Shown piece by piece: positions 18,575 to 27,212 of a stretch of 64,000 bases of DNA; within the stretch, counting starts at the first letter, position 1; every line of letters begins with the position of its first letter. The notes beneath the pieces were generated by a model, which saw nothing but the letters and a program-made list of their open reading frames with translations, was not told the origin of the DNA and made no database searches. Origin of the DNA: Caballeronia sordidicola (GTDB lineage: Bacteria; Pseudomonadota; Gammaproteobacteria; Burkholderiales; Burkholderiaceae); the NCBI RefSeq assembly GCF_002220365.1, contig NZ_MTHB01000109.1, positions 124,001-188,000 of the forward strand, in the 5' to 3' direction. The position numbers and the translations under genes were made by a program.

Positions 18575-19030
18575 TTACTTGGCCTGAGACACTTGCACTA
18601 ACGCATCGATGGCGAGGGCATAACCCTTGATGCCCAAACCGACAATGATCCCGCGCGCTGCCGGCGAAATATACGAGTGGTGACGAAACGATTCCCGCGC
18701 GTGGACGTTAGAGATATGCAGTTCGATCAGCGTGACGCTCGCACCCTTGATGGCATCGTGCAAGGCGATAGACGTATGCGTGAAAGCGCCCGGGTTCATC
18801 ACGACCCCAAGCAGGGTGCCCGCCGCTATTTCGCGGCCTGCCTCGTGGATCCAGTCGATCAGTACACCCTCGTGATTCGACTGCCGGCACTCCACCTCCA
18901 CGCCGAGCCGCTCGCCGACTTCCTTGCAAAGCACCTCGACCGTGGCGAGCGTGTCGGACCCATACTGCGCGGGTTCGCGCTGGCCTAGCAGGTTCAGGTT
19001 GGGTCCGTTGAGAACGAGTACCTTCTTCAT
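18575..19030 (-). CDS. aroQ: Type II 3-dehydroquinate dehydratase
   Basis: A 151-residue protein, the normal length for type II DHQase, which interconverts 3-dehydroquinate and 3-dehydroshikimate. Conserved motifs are [15 protein letters not shown] at the N-terminus with the catalytic Tyr just after it (AQYGSDT), [21 protein letters not shown] and [20 protein letters not shown] with the active-site His. It is 12 bases downstream of an aroE-like gene and last in an operon with a carrier and a porin. A catabolic role in quinate breakdown is therefore more likely than aromatic amino-acid synthesis. Confidence 0.97.
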   Translation of the reverse strand: MKKVLVLNGPNLNLLGQREPAQYGSDTLATVEVLCKEVGERLGVEVECRQSNHEGVLIDWIHEAGREIAAGTLLGVVMNPGAFTHTSIALHDAIKGASVTLIELHISNVHARESFRHHSYISPAARGIIVGLGIKGYALAIDALVQVSQAK

Positions 19031-19042
19031 GACATAACCTCG

Positions 19043-19876
19043 TCAATATTTGATCTGTGAAACCGCGCGCAGTTGCTCAGGCGTGGCCGTGCCGAAACCA
19101 AAGAACTCAAGGTAGGCCGGAATCATTTCAAAGAGCATGTCGGTGCCGACCTGCACCGCACAGCCTTTCTCTTTGGCCGCGCGCAGCAACGGTGTGTATT
19201 CAGACTTCATGACAACTTCGCCAACGAACGTGCCAGGCGAAATCCGGTCGATGTCAAACGGCAGCGGATCACCCTCGTTCATTCCGAGTGGCGTCGCATT
19301 CACGAGCACGTCGTAGCCCGCCGGGTCATTGGAACCCGTGGTGACCACAAGCTGCGAATAGTGCTTGCGCAAGCGGTCGGCGAGCGCTTCGACTGCTGCC
19401 GTGTTGGTGTCGAAGAGGGCGAGGCCTGCCACGCCCGCTGCCGCGAGCGATGCCGCGATAGCCGAACCCACACCGCCGCTGCCAAGCACAAACGCACGCG
19501 CGCCCTTCAGCGACCGGCCCTTGCGTTCAACGCCTCGCGTGAAGCCCGCGCCGTCGAACTGATCGCCGAGCAAGGTGCCGTCAGGACGCAGAAGAATGGC
19601 GTTGCACGCGCCCGCAATGCGAGCGGTAGGCGTGAGTTCATCGACAAGACCCGTAGTCGTGACCTTGTGCGGCATGGTCACCAGCGCACCGCGGATGTTG
19701 GTCAGCCGGAACAGGGATTGCAGCAGGCCAGGATAGTCGTCCGCCTTCACGCCCATCGGCATCACCACCGCGTCGATGCCGTTCTGCTCGAACCAGGGGT
19801 TGTAGATCATGGGCGCCTTGAATCCCTCCGTCGGATAACCAAGGTGGGCAATCAGAGTGGTTTTTCCGCTAATCAT
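19043..19876 (-). CDS. aroE: Shikimate/quinate dehydrogenase-like protein (AroE family, atypical substrate motif)
   Basis: I chose the ATG at 19876 (GAGG ten bases upstream) over a TTG five codons earlier, giving 277 residues. The Rossmann loop reads VLGSGGVGSAIAASLA. The catalytic Lys is in TMPHKVTTTG, the conserved Asn in GACNAI and the catalytic Asp in GDQFDGAGF. The Ser-x-Ser that binds the substrate carboxylate in canonical AroE (HSKSP) is replaced by EGFKAP, and NTD is QFD. It belongs to a divergent catabolic branch, and the substrate is probably quinate, shikimate or a close relative. Confidence 0.88.
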   Translation of the reverse strand: MISGKTTLIAHLGYPTEGFKAPMIYNPWFEQNGIDAVVMPMGVKADDYPGLLQSLFRLTNIRGALVTMPHKVTTTGLVDELTPTARIAGACNAILLRPDGTLLGDQFDGAGFTRGVERKGRSLKGARAFVLGSGGVGSAIAASLAAAGVAGLALFDTNTAAVEALADRLRKHYSQLVVTTGSNDPAGYDVLVNATPLGMNEGDPLPFDIDRISPGTFVGEVVMKSEYTPLLRAAKEKGCAVQVGTDMLFEMIPAYLEFFGFGTATPEQLRAVSQIKY

Positions 19877-19903
19877 GGCTGCATGCCTCAAGAAATTCGG
19901 CGC

Positions 19904-21238
19904 TCATTGCGCCAATTGGTCTGCCAATTCAACGCGACGTACATCGCCGACAATAAACACATAGGACAGCGCACCTACCAGCGCAGCCGCGCCGACGTAA
20001 GCCAGTGCGTAAAAGAACGAGCCGGTCTTCGCCACGATCACGCCGATCACCAGCGGCGTCACAATGCCCGCCAGGTTCGCGCAGAAGTTGAAGATGCCGC
20101 CGGTCAGGCCCATCAGGTTCTTCGGCGCAATGTCCGAGATCAGCGTCCAGCCGAGCCCGACCATGCCTTGGCCGAAGAATGCGATCGAGAGGATGGTGAT
20201 GACCATCGCGTCGCTGTTGACGAAGTTCGCCGAGATGATGGTGGAGGCCCCCAGCAAGCCGACGATGATCGGCAGTTTGCGTGCTATGTTGGCCGAGCCG
20301 GTCCGCTTGAGCAGAAGGTCGGACACCCAGCCGCCGAACATCACGCCGACCGCTGCCGCGAGAAACGGCATCACGGCAAAAAAACCCACCTTCAGCCAGC
20401 CCATATGACGCTCGGTTGCGAGGTAGGTCGGAAACCAGGTCAGGAAAAAGACCAGCGTGGTGTTGCCCGCGAACTGGCCGAGACATGCGCCCGCGATCTG
20501 GCGGCGCTTGAGCAACCGAGCGACATTGCTCCACGAGAAAGCCAGCGTCTGCTGACCCCCGGGCGGCTCAAGTCCGCCGCCTGCAGCAATGTAGTCGAGC
20601 TCGGCTTGATTGACGGTCTTCGAGTCGCGCGGTTCGCGATAAAAAAGCCACCACACGATCGCGAAGGTAATGCCGAGAACGCCAACCACGACGAACAACG
20701 CGCGCCAACCGAAGCTCCCCATGATCCAGAACAGCGCCGGCGCGAAACACGCAAGGCCGAGGTATTCGCCCACCGTATAGATCCCTGTGGCACGGGCGCG
20801 CTCGTGCTGCGGAAACCACGTGGCGACCACGCGGCTGTTGACTGGAAAACAGGGCGCCTCGCTGATGCCCAGGCCAAAGCGAAACAGCAGCAATGACTTG
20901 AGGCCGACTGCGAACCCTTGCAATAACGTAAAGAGCGACCAGAACGTCAATGCGAGGAAGTACGTAACCTTGCTGCCGAAGCGATCGAGGAATACCCCTC
21001 CCGGTATCTGGGCAAGCGCGTAGGTCCATGAAAACGCCGAGAAGACGATCCCCATCACGGCTGCGTCGATACCGAGTTCCTTGGTCATCGTGGGTGCCGC
21101 GATGCCCAGGACGGTACGGTCCAGATAGTTGATCATGGTGCCGAGCGCGAGCAGCGCGAGGATCACGAAGCGAGTGCGCGAGCGCGTGCGGACCGCCGCA
21201 CCGGCATGCACCGCAGGGGAATTGTGAACGTCTTGCAT
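19904..21238 (-). CDS. MFS transporter, anion:cation symporter (ACS) family
   Basis: A 444-residue, 12-helix carrier beginning with a basic tail and then FVILALLALGTMINYLDRTVLGIA, the N-Y-x-D-R signature of ACS members such as glucarate, tartrate and hexuronate carriers. The loop VFLDRFGSKVTYF and the motif RFGLGISEAPCFPVNSRVV also fit. AGGAGA precedes the ATG. It is 27 bases upstream of aroE and downstream of the porin. In this operon it most likely carries quinate or shikimate across the inner membrane. Confidence 0.92.
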   Translation of the reverse strand: MQDVHNSPAVHAGAAVRTRSRTRFVILALLALGTMINYLDRTVLGIAAPTMTKELGIDAAVMGIVFSAFSWTYALAQIPGGVFLDRFGSKVTYFLALTFWSLFTLLQGFAVGLKSLLLFRFGLGISEAPCFPVNSRVVATWFPQHERARATGIYTVGEYLGLACFAPALFWIMGSFGWRALFVVVGVLGITFAIVWWLFYREPRDSKTVNQAELDYIAAGGGLEPPGGQQTLAFSWSNVARLLKRRQIAGACLGQFAGNTTLVFFLTWFPTYLATERHMGWLKVGFFAVMPFLAAAVGVMFGGWVSDLLLKRTGSANIARKLPIIVGLLGASTIISANFVNSDAMVITILSIAFFGQGMVGLGWTLISDIAPKNLMGLTGGIFNFCANLAGIVTPLVIGVIVAKTGSFFYALAYVGAAALVGALSYVFIVGDVRRVELADQLAQ

Positions 21239-21407
21239 GAGGCGTCTCCTGACTCAAAGTAATGATATTCCCACCCTGCGAATAGGGTTCGCGGGCGATG
21301 TTATTCGAGAGTGGCGATCCTGACGGATAACAGGCACAACACCGAATTCCGCCGCGGCTGGCCCGGGTATTCACCCAGGCCGCCGATGCGCGCGGCGAGC
21401 CTGCGTA

Positions 21408-22619
21408 TCAGAAGCGGTGAATGATACCCACGCCGGCTGCGAACTGGCTTTGCGACGAAGAAGGCGACGACTGGAATCCATCGCCCAACGTGGCCGTTGC
21501 ACTGATGATGCTGGATGCGCCCGGCGTCCCCAGTGTCTTGCCCTTCGCGCGCTGGTACGCCTGCAGTGCATACAGTCCGGTTCGTTTTGACAAAGCGTAG
21601 TACTGGGACAAGTTGAACTGGTGGTATTGAGCGACGCTGTCTATGCCGTTCGCCTTCGTGGCACGCGTGTAGCTATACCCGGTCCCCAGATCGAGCGAAG
21701 TCGACGCGTGCCAGTGAAGCACGGCACCGGCCGTATTAAAGATGGCGGTATCGCGGAACAGCGAGTGAATACCGGGGATGTACTGCACATTCGAGTAGGT
21801 CGCCGACACGTCCCACGCACTATTGAACGTATATCCCGCGCCGACCGCGAAACGCTGTTGTGCCTGCGCCGTCTGGTACCCATTGGTCACCGCCGACACG
21901 CCCGATTGCCCATTCGAATTAGTGGTCGAATCGGTGCCGTACGCCCCGCCGCCCGGGGTTGAGTTGTTGATGCGCGTGATGCCCGCCGCGATCCCGAATG
22001 GGCCGTTGACGTACTGGAGCGCGCCACTCCATGTCGAACCCTGGTTCACGCTGCCCGGCACGCCCGCGAACGCATACGAACCGCTGAACGTGAATCCGTA
22101 GAGCTTGGGAGACGTATAGACCAACGAATTGTTCGCCCGATAGATGGTGTCCAGTTCGTCGAGGTCGCCGGGGTGAGCGCCGTAGAAACCGGTCAGCCAG
22201 TTGGTCGGGCTATACGACGAAAGCAGCGAATAGTAGGACGTGTACTGCCGCCCGGCCGTGAACGTACCGTAGGTGGGATTCGTTGCACCGACCCAAGCCT
22301 GCCGGCCGAATTCGGCGTTGGTGTACTGCTGGGCGCCGCTTGCGCTGTTAAAACCCGACTCGAGCTGGAAGATGGCCTTGGTGCCGCCGCCGAGGTCCTC
22401 TGCGCCCTTCAGGCCAAACCGGCTGCCCGCCCATACGCCCGACGACATCTTGATGTTGGAGCTTCCGTTCCTGGTTGAACCGAGTGTCGTCTGGCTGCTT
22501 TGGTAAGTCAGCGAGTTATCGACAATACCGTACAGCGTCACGCTGTTTTGTGCATGCGCGGACGTCGCCATTGCCACCGTGATGACGACCGCGGCTCCCG
22601 CCTGTCTGGATTGCTTCAT
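21408..22619 (-). CDS. Gram-negative outer-membrane porin (OmpC-like)
   Basis: A 403-residue protein with a Sec signal peptide ending AHA before QNSVTLYGIVDNSLTY, the hallmark start of burkholderial trimeric porins. Further features are SRFGLKGAEDLGGGTKAIFQLESGF, RQAWVGATNPTYGTFTAGRQY and a C-terminal Phe (VGIIHRF), the recognition signal for outer-membrane assembly. GGAGGAG precedes the ATG. It heads the operon with an MFS carrier, aroE and aroQ, implying outer-membrane entry of the same substrate. Confidence 0.95.
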   Translation of the reverse strand: MKQSRQAGAAVVITVAMATSAHAQNSVTLYGIVDNSLTYQSSQTTLGSTRNGSSNIKMSSGVWAGSRFGLKGAEDLGGGTKAIFQLESGFNSASGAQQYTNAEFGRQAWVGATNPTYGTFTAGRQYTSYYSLLSSYSPTNWLTGFYGAHPGDLDELDTIYRANNSLVYTSPKLYGFTFSGSYAFAGVPGSVNQGSTWSGALQYVNGPFGIAAGITRINNSTPGGGAYGTDSTTNSNGQSGVSAVTNGYQTAQAQQRFAVGAGYTFNSAWDVSATYSNVQYIPGIHSLFRDTAIFNTAGAVLHWHASTSLDLGTGYSYTRATKANGIDSVAQYHQFNLSQYYALSKRTGLYALQAYQRAKGKTLGTPGASSIISATATLGDGFQSSPSSSQSQFAAGVGIIHRF

Positions 22620-22860
22620 CTATGTCTCCTCCTTCAATTCTTTCGGTTGGGTTCAATGCTGCAGGCTCTTTTAGTAAGCTTTCCTATTCTGTTACGCTAC
22701 TTGGCGATGACGGTTGGAAAGTTCTGGTTCTAAAGGAATGTGTTGGGCAAAAAATAAGGCTCGGTGCTGACCGAATGTGCCGCACTTAAGTGTTGGATCA
22801 GCACGTCCACACAATAAAGTCATGTGCGATCGCGGGCAATGTTTTGCGCTTGAAAGAAAT

Positions 22861-22890
22861 CGATTATCGAACGCAAACGTTCGATAATCG
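22861..22890. promoter_or_regulatory. Perfect 13-base inverted repeat upstream of the porin operon
   Basis: CGATTATCGAACG at 22861-22873 is exactly complementary to 22878-22890, with a CAAA spacer. It lies about 240 bases before the porin start and has no T tract on either strand that would make it a terminator. A regulator-binding site is the best reading; a related shorter palindrome precedes the IclR gene at 34893. Confidence 0.65.
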
Positions 22891-22932
22891 CGCATTATTG
22901 GGGTTTGCACTGACGCTGGAGATCCCTCTCCC

Positions 22933-23739
22933 CTAGCCGTGAATGATCTTTCTCGCAGCCGCCAGAGTCCTGCGCAAACGCTCGTCCAGGCCGACGGTTG
23001 CAGCGAGCTGGCGGTTAGGCACTTCGAGACTCAGCGGCACGTCCTGCGGCAGCGCTGCCACGAACGCCGGCAACGGCAGACCGCCCTCGCCGGGAAGACA
23101 ACGATCGAAACGGGCTTCGTCGGAGATTGCCGCCGTCGTCACGGGTGCAGTCGCCGAGGCATCGCAAAACTGCGCATAGTGAATCAGATGTGGATTCACG
23201 GCGCTTATGTCGGCGACCTGCCCGCCGCTGCGAAACAGGTGGAATGGGTCGAGCAGCAATGCGCCGTTGACTCGCCGAGCCTGCTGAATCACCACGCTGG
23301 CCGCTTGAATACTGCCAACGCCCAACCACACCGCGAATTCAAGCACGCAGGTTATTCCAAGCGGTGCAGCCAGCGCGCACAGCTCGGCAAACTTCGCAGC
23401 GGCAAGCGACAGGTCCGCTATATCGATCAGGGTAAGCGCGTACTTTGCTCCGAGGCGGTGTCCTGTTTCAAGCACCGGAAGCAAAGCCTGCACGTCCTGT
23501 CCGGCCGACAGCCGCATGACTTCAATGTCCAGTACCCAGAGGCCGGTATCGTGCAACCGAGCCTCGGTTTCGCGCAGCATCGGGCTATTGTTGAACATGG
23601 GATGCTGCAACTCGCCCGCGCGAAAAGGATTCAGCCGCAGGCCCACCGCATCGTAGCCGCTACGCGCCGCCGCACTGACAAGCTGGGGTGGCGTCAGATC
23701 GATCGCTGTCAGCGCAGCGAGCGCGAATCGGCGCGTCAT
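22933..23739 (-). CDS. Sugar phosphate isomerase/epimerase-type TIM-barrel protein
   Basis: A 268-residue protein of the AP-endonuclease-2 TIM-barrel family. It shows SAAARSGYDAVGLRLN, then GLWVLDIEVMRL, GITCVLEFAVW and LLLDPFHLFRSGG, with the acidic and His metal ligands on successive strands. The ATG is four bases past the stop of the aldolase remnant, so it was probably translated in the same operon. The family includes isomerases, epimerases and 3-dehydroshikimate dehydratases. The real reaction here is unknown. Confidence 0.82.
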   Translation of the reverse strand: MTRRFALAALTAIDLTPPQLVSAAARSGYDAVGLRLNPFRAGELQHPMFNNSPMLRETEARLHDTGLWVLDIEVMRLSAGQDVQALLPVLETGHRLGAKYALTLIDIADLSLAAAKFAELCALAAPLGITCVLEFAVWLGVGSIQAASVVIQQARRVNGALLLDPFHLFRSGGQVADISAVNPHLIHYAQFCDASATAPVTTAAISDEARFDRCLPGEGGLPLPAFVAALPQDVPLSLEVPNRQLAATVGLDERLRRTLAAARKIIHG

Positions 23740-23742
23740 GCC

Positions 23743-24228
23743 TTACCCCACTTCGCTCATGGCCGGCACAAAACGCGACGGTTCATGCTGCTTGCGCTTG
23801 AGCAACTCCAGTGCTACGTCCACGATCATGTCCTCCTGTCCGCCCACTATCTTCCGCTTGCCGAGTTCGACGAGGATGTCGACCGTCTTCAGGTCTTACC
23901 GTTTCGCCGCCACTTCAGCGTGACGCAGGAAGCTCGAATACACACCAGCGTAACCCAACGCAAGCGTCTCCCGGTCCACCCGGAGCGGCCGGTCCTGGAG
24001 TGGACGAACGAGGTCGTCGGCGGCATCCATCAGTTTGTAGAGGTCACAGCCGTGGTGCCAGCCCTGCCGCTGCGCACGGGCGAGGCCGTCCGACTGGGGA
24101 TCCACGCCTACCATTGCGCCCATCTCCAGATGCTTGCTGCTGCGCATCACCTTGATCATCAAGTCGGTGCCTATATTGCCCGGTCCGATGATTGCCACTT
24201 TCACTTTTCTGTTCATGCTGTTTCCCAT
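23743..24228 (-). pseudogene. In-frame deletion fusion of acetaldehyde dehydrogenase (5') and 4-hydroxy-2-oxovalerate aldolase (3')
   Basis: The first 50 or so residues ([20 protein letters not shown], then [13 protein letters not shown]) are the NAD-binding start of the DmpF/MhpF acylating acetaldehyde dehydrogenase. They pass without a break into [19 protein letters not shown] and [19 protein letters not shown], the C-terminal part of the aldolase DmpG/MhpE. A TAA at the codon where the aldolase has Tyr (after AAKR) then interrupts the frame, and aldolase sequence resumes in the same frame ([19 protein letters not shown]) up to the real stop at 23743. Most of both genes is missing, so neither enzyme can be made. 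Confidence 0.88.
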
Positions 24229-24260
24229 GTCAACGACTAAAGAGGTCGGGTCGGCCTTGA

Positions 24261-25028
24261 TCAGCCCTTGACATGAAAGCCGGCGCTCCCAAGGCGTTCC
24301 ATCTCGACTGCGACATACTGGCCCGGCTTGATCCATTCCGCGGGCGTGGCGCCCCCTGCCATGACGATCCAGCCAGCCTGCAAGGGCTCGCCCGCGAGCG
24401 CGGACAGGCGCGCGGCCGCGACCAGCGAGCGCAAGGGATGGCCAAGCAAGGCCGCGGTCGAACCGACCTGCACCACGCGTCCATCGATGTTCAGCGTCAA
24501 CCCCAGGTTGGCGAAATCGATGTGCGGACTGCACCATGGCCCGATCACGAAGCCGCTCGACGAAGCGTTGTCCGCAATCACTTCCGGCAGCGTGAACTTG
24601 AAGTCCTTGTAGCGCGAATCGATGATCTCCAGCGCCGGCGCAATGGCCTCCACTGCCGCGAGCGCTTCGGGAGCGGTGACATTGCCGGAAAGCGGACGCT
24701 TGAGGACGAACGCTATCTCCGGTTCAACGCGCGGATGCACGAAACGCGAGAATTCGACAGCCGTCCCCTCTTCAATCTGCATGCCCGCCGTCAGGCGTCC
24801 CCAGATCACATCCGACAGTCCCATCTGGACCATCTTCGCGCGGCTTGTGAAACCCATCTTCACACCGACGCGATGCTCGCCGCGCGTCACCCGGCGATCA
24901 ATGGACGCCGCTTGAATGGCGTAAGCGTCGTCGAGCGACAAGCGGCCTTCAGCGTCGAACTGGGCGACTTCTTGGGCGTTGCGCGCGGCGTCGTCGAGGA
25001 GCGTTGCGTAGTCGAGAATGTTGCTCAT
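24261..25028 (-). CDS. dmpH: 2-oxo-3-hexenedioate decarboxylase (4-oxalocrotonate decarboxylase, DmpH/XylI-like)
   Basis: The 255-residue protein has the fumarylacetoacetase-like fold of the hydratase/decarboxylase family. [23 protein letters not shown], then [12 protein letters not shown] with the metal-binding Glu residues, and GFVIGPW match DmpH/NahK/XylI. It normally forms a complex with the hydratase encoded immediately upstream and decarboxylates 2-oxo-3-hexenedioate to 2-hydroxypenta-2,4-dienoate. The start overlaps the hydratase stop by one base. The next two pathway genes are broken, so its current role is unclear. Confidence 0.9.
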   Translation of the reverse strand: MSNILDYATLLDDAARNAQEVAQFDAEGRLSLDDAYAIQAASIDRRVTRGEHRVGVKMGFTSRAKMVQMGLSDVIWGRLTAGMQIEEGTAVEFSRFVHPRVEPEIAFVLKRPLSGNVTAPEALAAVEAIAPALEIIDSRYKDFKFTLPEVIADNASSSGFVIGPWCSPHIDFANLGLTLNIDGRVVQVGSTAALLGHPLRSLVAAARLSALAGEPLQAGWIVMAGGATPAEWIKPGQYVAVEMERLGSAGFHVKG

Positions 25029-25831
25029 CAGCGTGCCTCGCCCAAGTCGTGTTCAAACACAGCCCGCACGGAACCGAGTCCATTGATGCGGGTTTCAAAG
25101 ATGTCGCCAGGGGTGACCGGGACCATCGGACCCAGTGCGCCGGACAATACGAGATCCCCGGCTTTAAGTGGCGTGCCTAAGCCGGCCATCGTGCGCGCGA
25201 GCCAGACGACTGCGTTGATTGGATTACCCAGGCAGGCCGCGCCCGCACCTACCGAGACCGGCTCGCCGCGCCGCTCGATCACCATGCCGCACAAGCGCAA
25301 GTCGAACTCCGAAAGCCTGCGCGGGCTGTTGCCAATCACGAATGCCGACGACGATGCGTTGTCGGCAATGGTGTCGCTGATACGAATGTCCCATTTCGCA
25401 ATCCGGCTGCCCACGATTTCAAGCGCCGGCAGCGCGTATTCAATTGCATTCAGCACATCGAGCGGGCCCGGATTCGGCACAGTAATATCCCGGCCGATCA
25501 CGAACGCCACCTCGGCTTCAATCTTCGGTTGCGTGAGGATAGATGCAGGGACCGGTTCGCCGTCGCCATAGGCCATGTCGTCGAAGAGCATGCCGAAATC
25601 GGGACGATCCACGCCGAGTTGTTTTTGCACCGCGACCGATGTCAGCCCGATCTTGCAACCCACTAGCCGACGACCTTCCCTCAGCCGACGCCCGGTGTTG
25701 AAGCGTTGCACCGCGTACGCGGATTCAATGCTGAGTTGCTCGTACGTTTCTCTCAGCGGTGCGATAAATTGACCGGTGCGCGCGGCATCGAACAATGCGT
25801 TCGCAGCCTGTTCAATGAGCTCCGGCGTCAT
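25028..25831 (-). CDS. dmpE: 2-hydroxypenta-2,4-dienoate hydratase (2-oxopent-4-enoate hydratase, DmpE/MhpD-like)
   Basis: A 267-residue family member with VGCKIGLTSVAVQKQLGVDRPDFGMLF and IEAEVAFVIGRDI, where the Glu pair binds the metal, plus DNASSSAFVIG. The ATG sits on GGAGGAG and overlaps the tautomerase stop by four bases. The enzyme hydrates 2-hydroxypenta-2,4-dienoate to 4-hydroxy-2-oxovalerate in the lower meta-cleavage pathway. The paralogous decarboxylase follows at once, the usual dmpE-dmpH pairing. Confidence 0.9.
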   Translation of the reverse strand: MTPELIEQAANALFDAARTGQFIAPLRETYEQLSIESAYAVQRFNTGRRLREGRRLVGCKIGLTSVAVQKQLGVDRPDFGMLFDDMAYGDGEPVPASILTQPKIEAEVAFVIGRDITVPNPGPLDVLNAIEYALPALEIVGSRIAKWDIRISDTIADNASSSAFVIGNSPRRLSEFDLRLCGMVIERRGEPVSVGAGAACLGNPINAVVWLARTMAGLGTPLKAGDLVLSGALGPMVPVTPGDIFETRINGLGSVRAVFEHDLGEAR

Positions 25832-26043
25832 CTCTCCTCCTGCTGTTGGGCCGCTGCAGCGGTCTCATCCTTCGTCTGATCGCCGACGGCCCAATGCGTC
25901 GCGGGCACGACCGTCGCAATGACTCGAATGGACGCGAGCGGCGCGCCGAGCGTTTCGTGGATCGTGCGTGCGACCGCTTTGATGCAGGCTTTCACGGTGG
26001 CATCGTCGCGTCCTTCAATGAGTGATATCTGTACGATTGGCAT
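25828..26043 (-). CDS. dmpI: 4-oxalocrotonate tautomerase-like protein
   Basis: A 71-residue protein starting MPIVQISLIEGR. The Pro that becomes the N-terminal catalytic base after Met removal is present, as is Arg at position 12 of the precursor. The C-terminus is longer than the typical 62-64 residues and ends in a Gln/Glu/Ala-rich tail. It isomerises 2-hydroxymuconate in the meta pathway. GGGAG precedes the ATG, and coupling to the hydratase is by a four-base overlap. Confidence 0.88.
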   Translation of the reverse strand: MPIVQISLIEGRDDATVKACIKAVARTIHETLGAPLASIRVIATVVPATHWAVGDQTKDETAAAAQQQEER

Positions 26044-26084
26044 GATTCTCCCTTTGGTTTAAATCGGTCCGACGTGTTTCGCCG

Positions 26085-27032
26085 TCAGGTTCTCGCCAGC
26101 ACCGCGAGCGTCGGGCGCGCGCCTTCGGCTTTGCCAGTGATCGGTGGTTTCGGCAGCTTCGCTTCGCCCGCTTCAATCTTGAAGTGGTGATCGAGCGAAT
26201 ACCAAGCGCCTTCTATATCGTCTGATGGCGCAGGCTCGGTATGGCTGTCATGCAGCACGTACTGCCCCACCAGTGCGCGTGTGACGCCGAACTGGACATC
26301 GGTATCGAGATTGGGGTCGTCGCTTGAATAGACCTGCGAGAATTGCGTCTTGAAACCCGGCTTATAGATCATGAAATGGATATGCGCGGGCCGCATGTTG
26401 TGACGGCCTTGAGCGCTCAGCAATTCACCCACGGGACCGGACAACGGGATCGGATAACCCGCCGGTTTGACGCTGCGGAAAGCGATGTGCCCCTCGGCGT
26501 TGGTGGTCAGTTTTCCGCGCAGGTTCATGTCGGCTTGCTCGGGGTCCTGATTCTCATAGAACCCTTCCGCCGACGTATGCCAAACGTCGACCTGCGCGTC
26601 AGCCACGGGTTGACCCTGGAGATCGCGGACCCATGCGTTGACGAAAATAGGCGTGCCGGGAGTCGGCGACCGAACGATTGAAGTGCCGTTTTCTGTACGT
26701 GGCGAGTCGCTTCGCCAAAACGGACCCATGAGGTTCGCGGTCGTATCGGTTTGACCGTGGTCGCCGTTGTTGAGCAGGCAGACCAGTGACGAAAGACCGA
26801 GCGAACCGGCGATCAACACGACCTCGTTGTGCGACACGGTAGTGAGTTGACCCAGCTTGGCAATGACACCGCAGGCTTGATGGAATTCCGCTTCCGTGAG
26901 TTTTGCTTCGCGTGCGAAATCATGCAGATGACGCACTGCCGCAGACATGATTTCGCGGAATCGCGGGTTATGGGCTCGACTTAGTTCGTCTAGCACGGCC
27001 CGCGTGATGTCTTCCTGACGCGTGATGATCAT
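26085..27032 (-). CDS. Intradiol ring-cleavage dioxygenase (catechol/hydroxyquinol 1,2-dioxygenase)
   Basis: A 315-residue protein with the N-terminal helical dimerisation domain (about 1-100) and the intradiol catalytic domain. The iron ligands are visible as Tyr in AEGFYENQ, Tyr in PAGYPIPLSGP and two His in MRPAHIHFMI. Length and the N-terminal domain fit catechol, chlorocatechol or hydroxyquinol 1,2-dioxygenases rather than protocatechuate 3,4-dioxygenase. It lies 41 bases upstream of meta-pathway genes, an odd pairing because ortho cleavage does not feed that pathway. It is divergent from a LysR regulator. Confidence 0.92.
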   Translation of the reverse strand: MIITRQEDITRAVLDELSRAHNPRFREIMSAAVRHLHDFAREAKLTEAEFHQACGVIAKLGQLTTVSHNEVVLIAGSLGLSSLVCLLNNGDHGQTDTTANLMGPFWRSDSPRTENGTSIVRSPTPGTPIFVNAWVRDLQGQPVADAQVDVWHTSAEGFYENQDPEQADMNLRGKLTTNAEGHIAFRSVKPAGYPIPLSGPVGELLSAQGRHNMRPAHIHFMIYKPGFKTQFSQVYSSDDPNLDTDVQFGVTRALVGQYVLHDSHTEPAPSDDIEGAWYSLDHHFKIEAGEAKLPKPPITGKAEGARPTLAVLART

Positions 27033-27174
27033 CGTTTGTCTCCACTGCTCGCGGCGTCTTTTGGTTGAACCGGATAAGGCGAGTTCGTGATCGCGTGGAA
27101 CGCATCGTTCTTACTCTTCGGGAATCATGCGCGGTCACGAGGGATATCGTCCAATACCGTTTTTTCAAATTCCG

Positions 27175-27189
27175 ATACCATTCCGGTAT
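27175..27189. promoter_or_regulatory. LysR-type operator, ATAC-N7-GTAT
   Basis: ATAC at 27175-27178 and GTAT at 27186-27189, seven bases apart, are the consensus bound by BenM/CatM/CatR-type LysR regulators and also satisfy T-N11-A. The site lies between the divergent intradiol dioxygenase and LysR starts, 23 bases before the regulator ATG. A degenerate half-site (ATACC) occurs upstream near 27154. Confidence 0.75.
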
Positions 27190-27212
27190 TGAGTTTGAAC
27201 GTGGGAGTGGCG

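Noticed and set aside
23896..24537. A 213-codon intact gene
   Set aside because: The first third is out of frame with, and overlaps, the decarboxylase gene; the rest is the dehydrogenase-aldolase fusion remnant.
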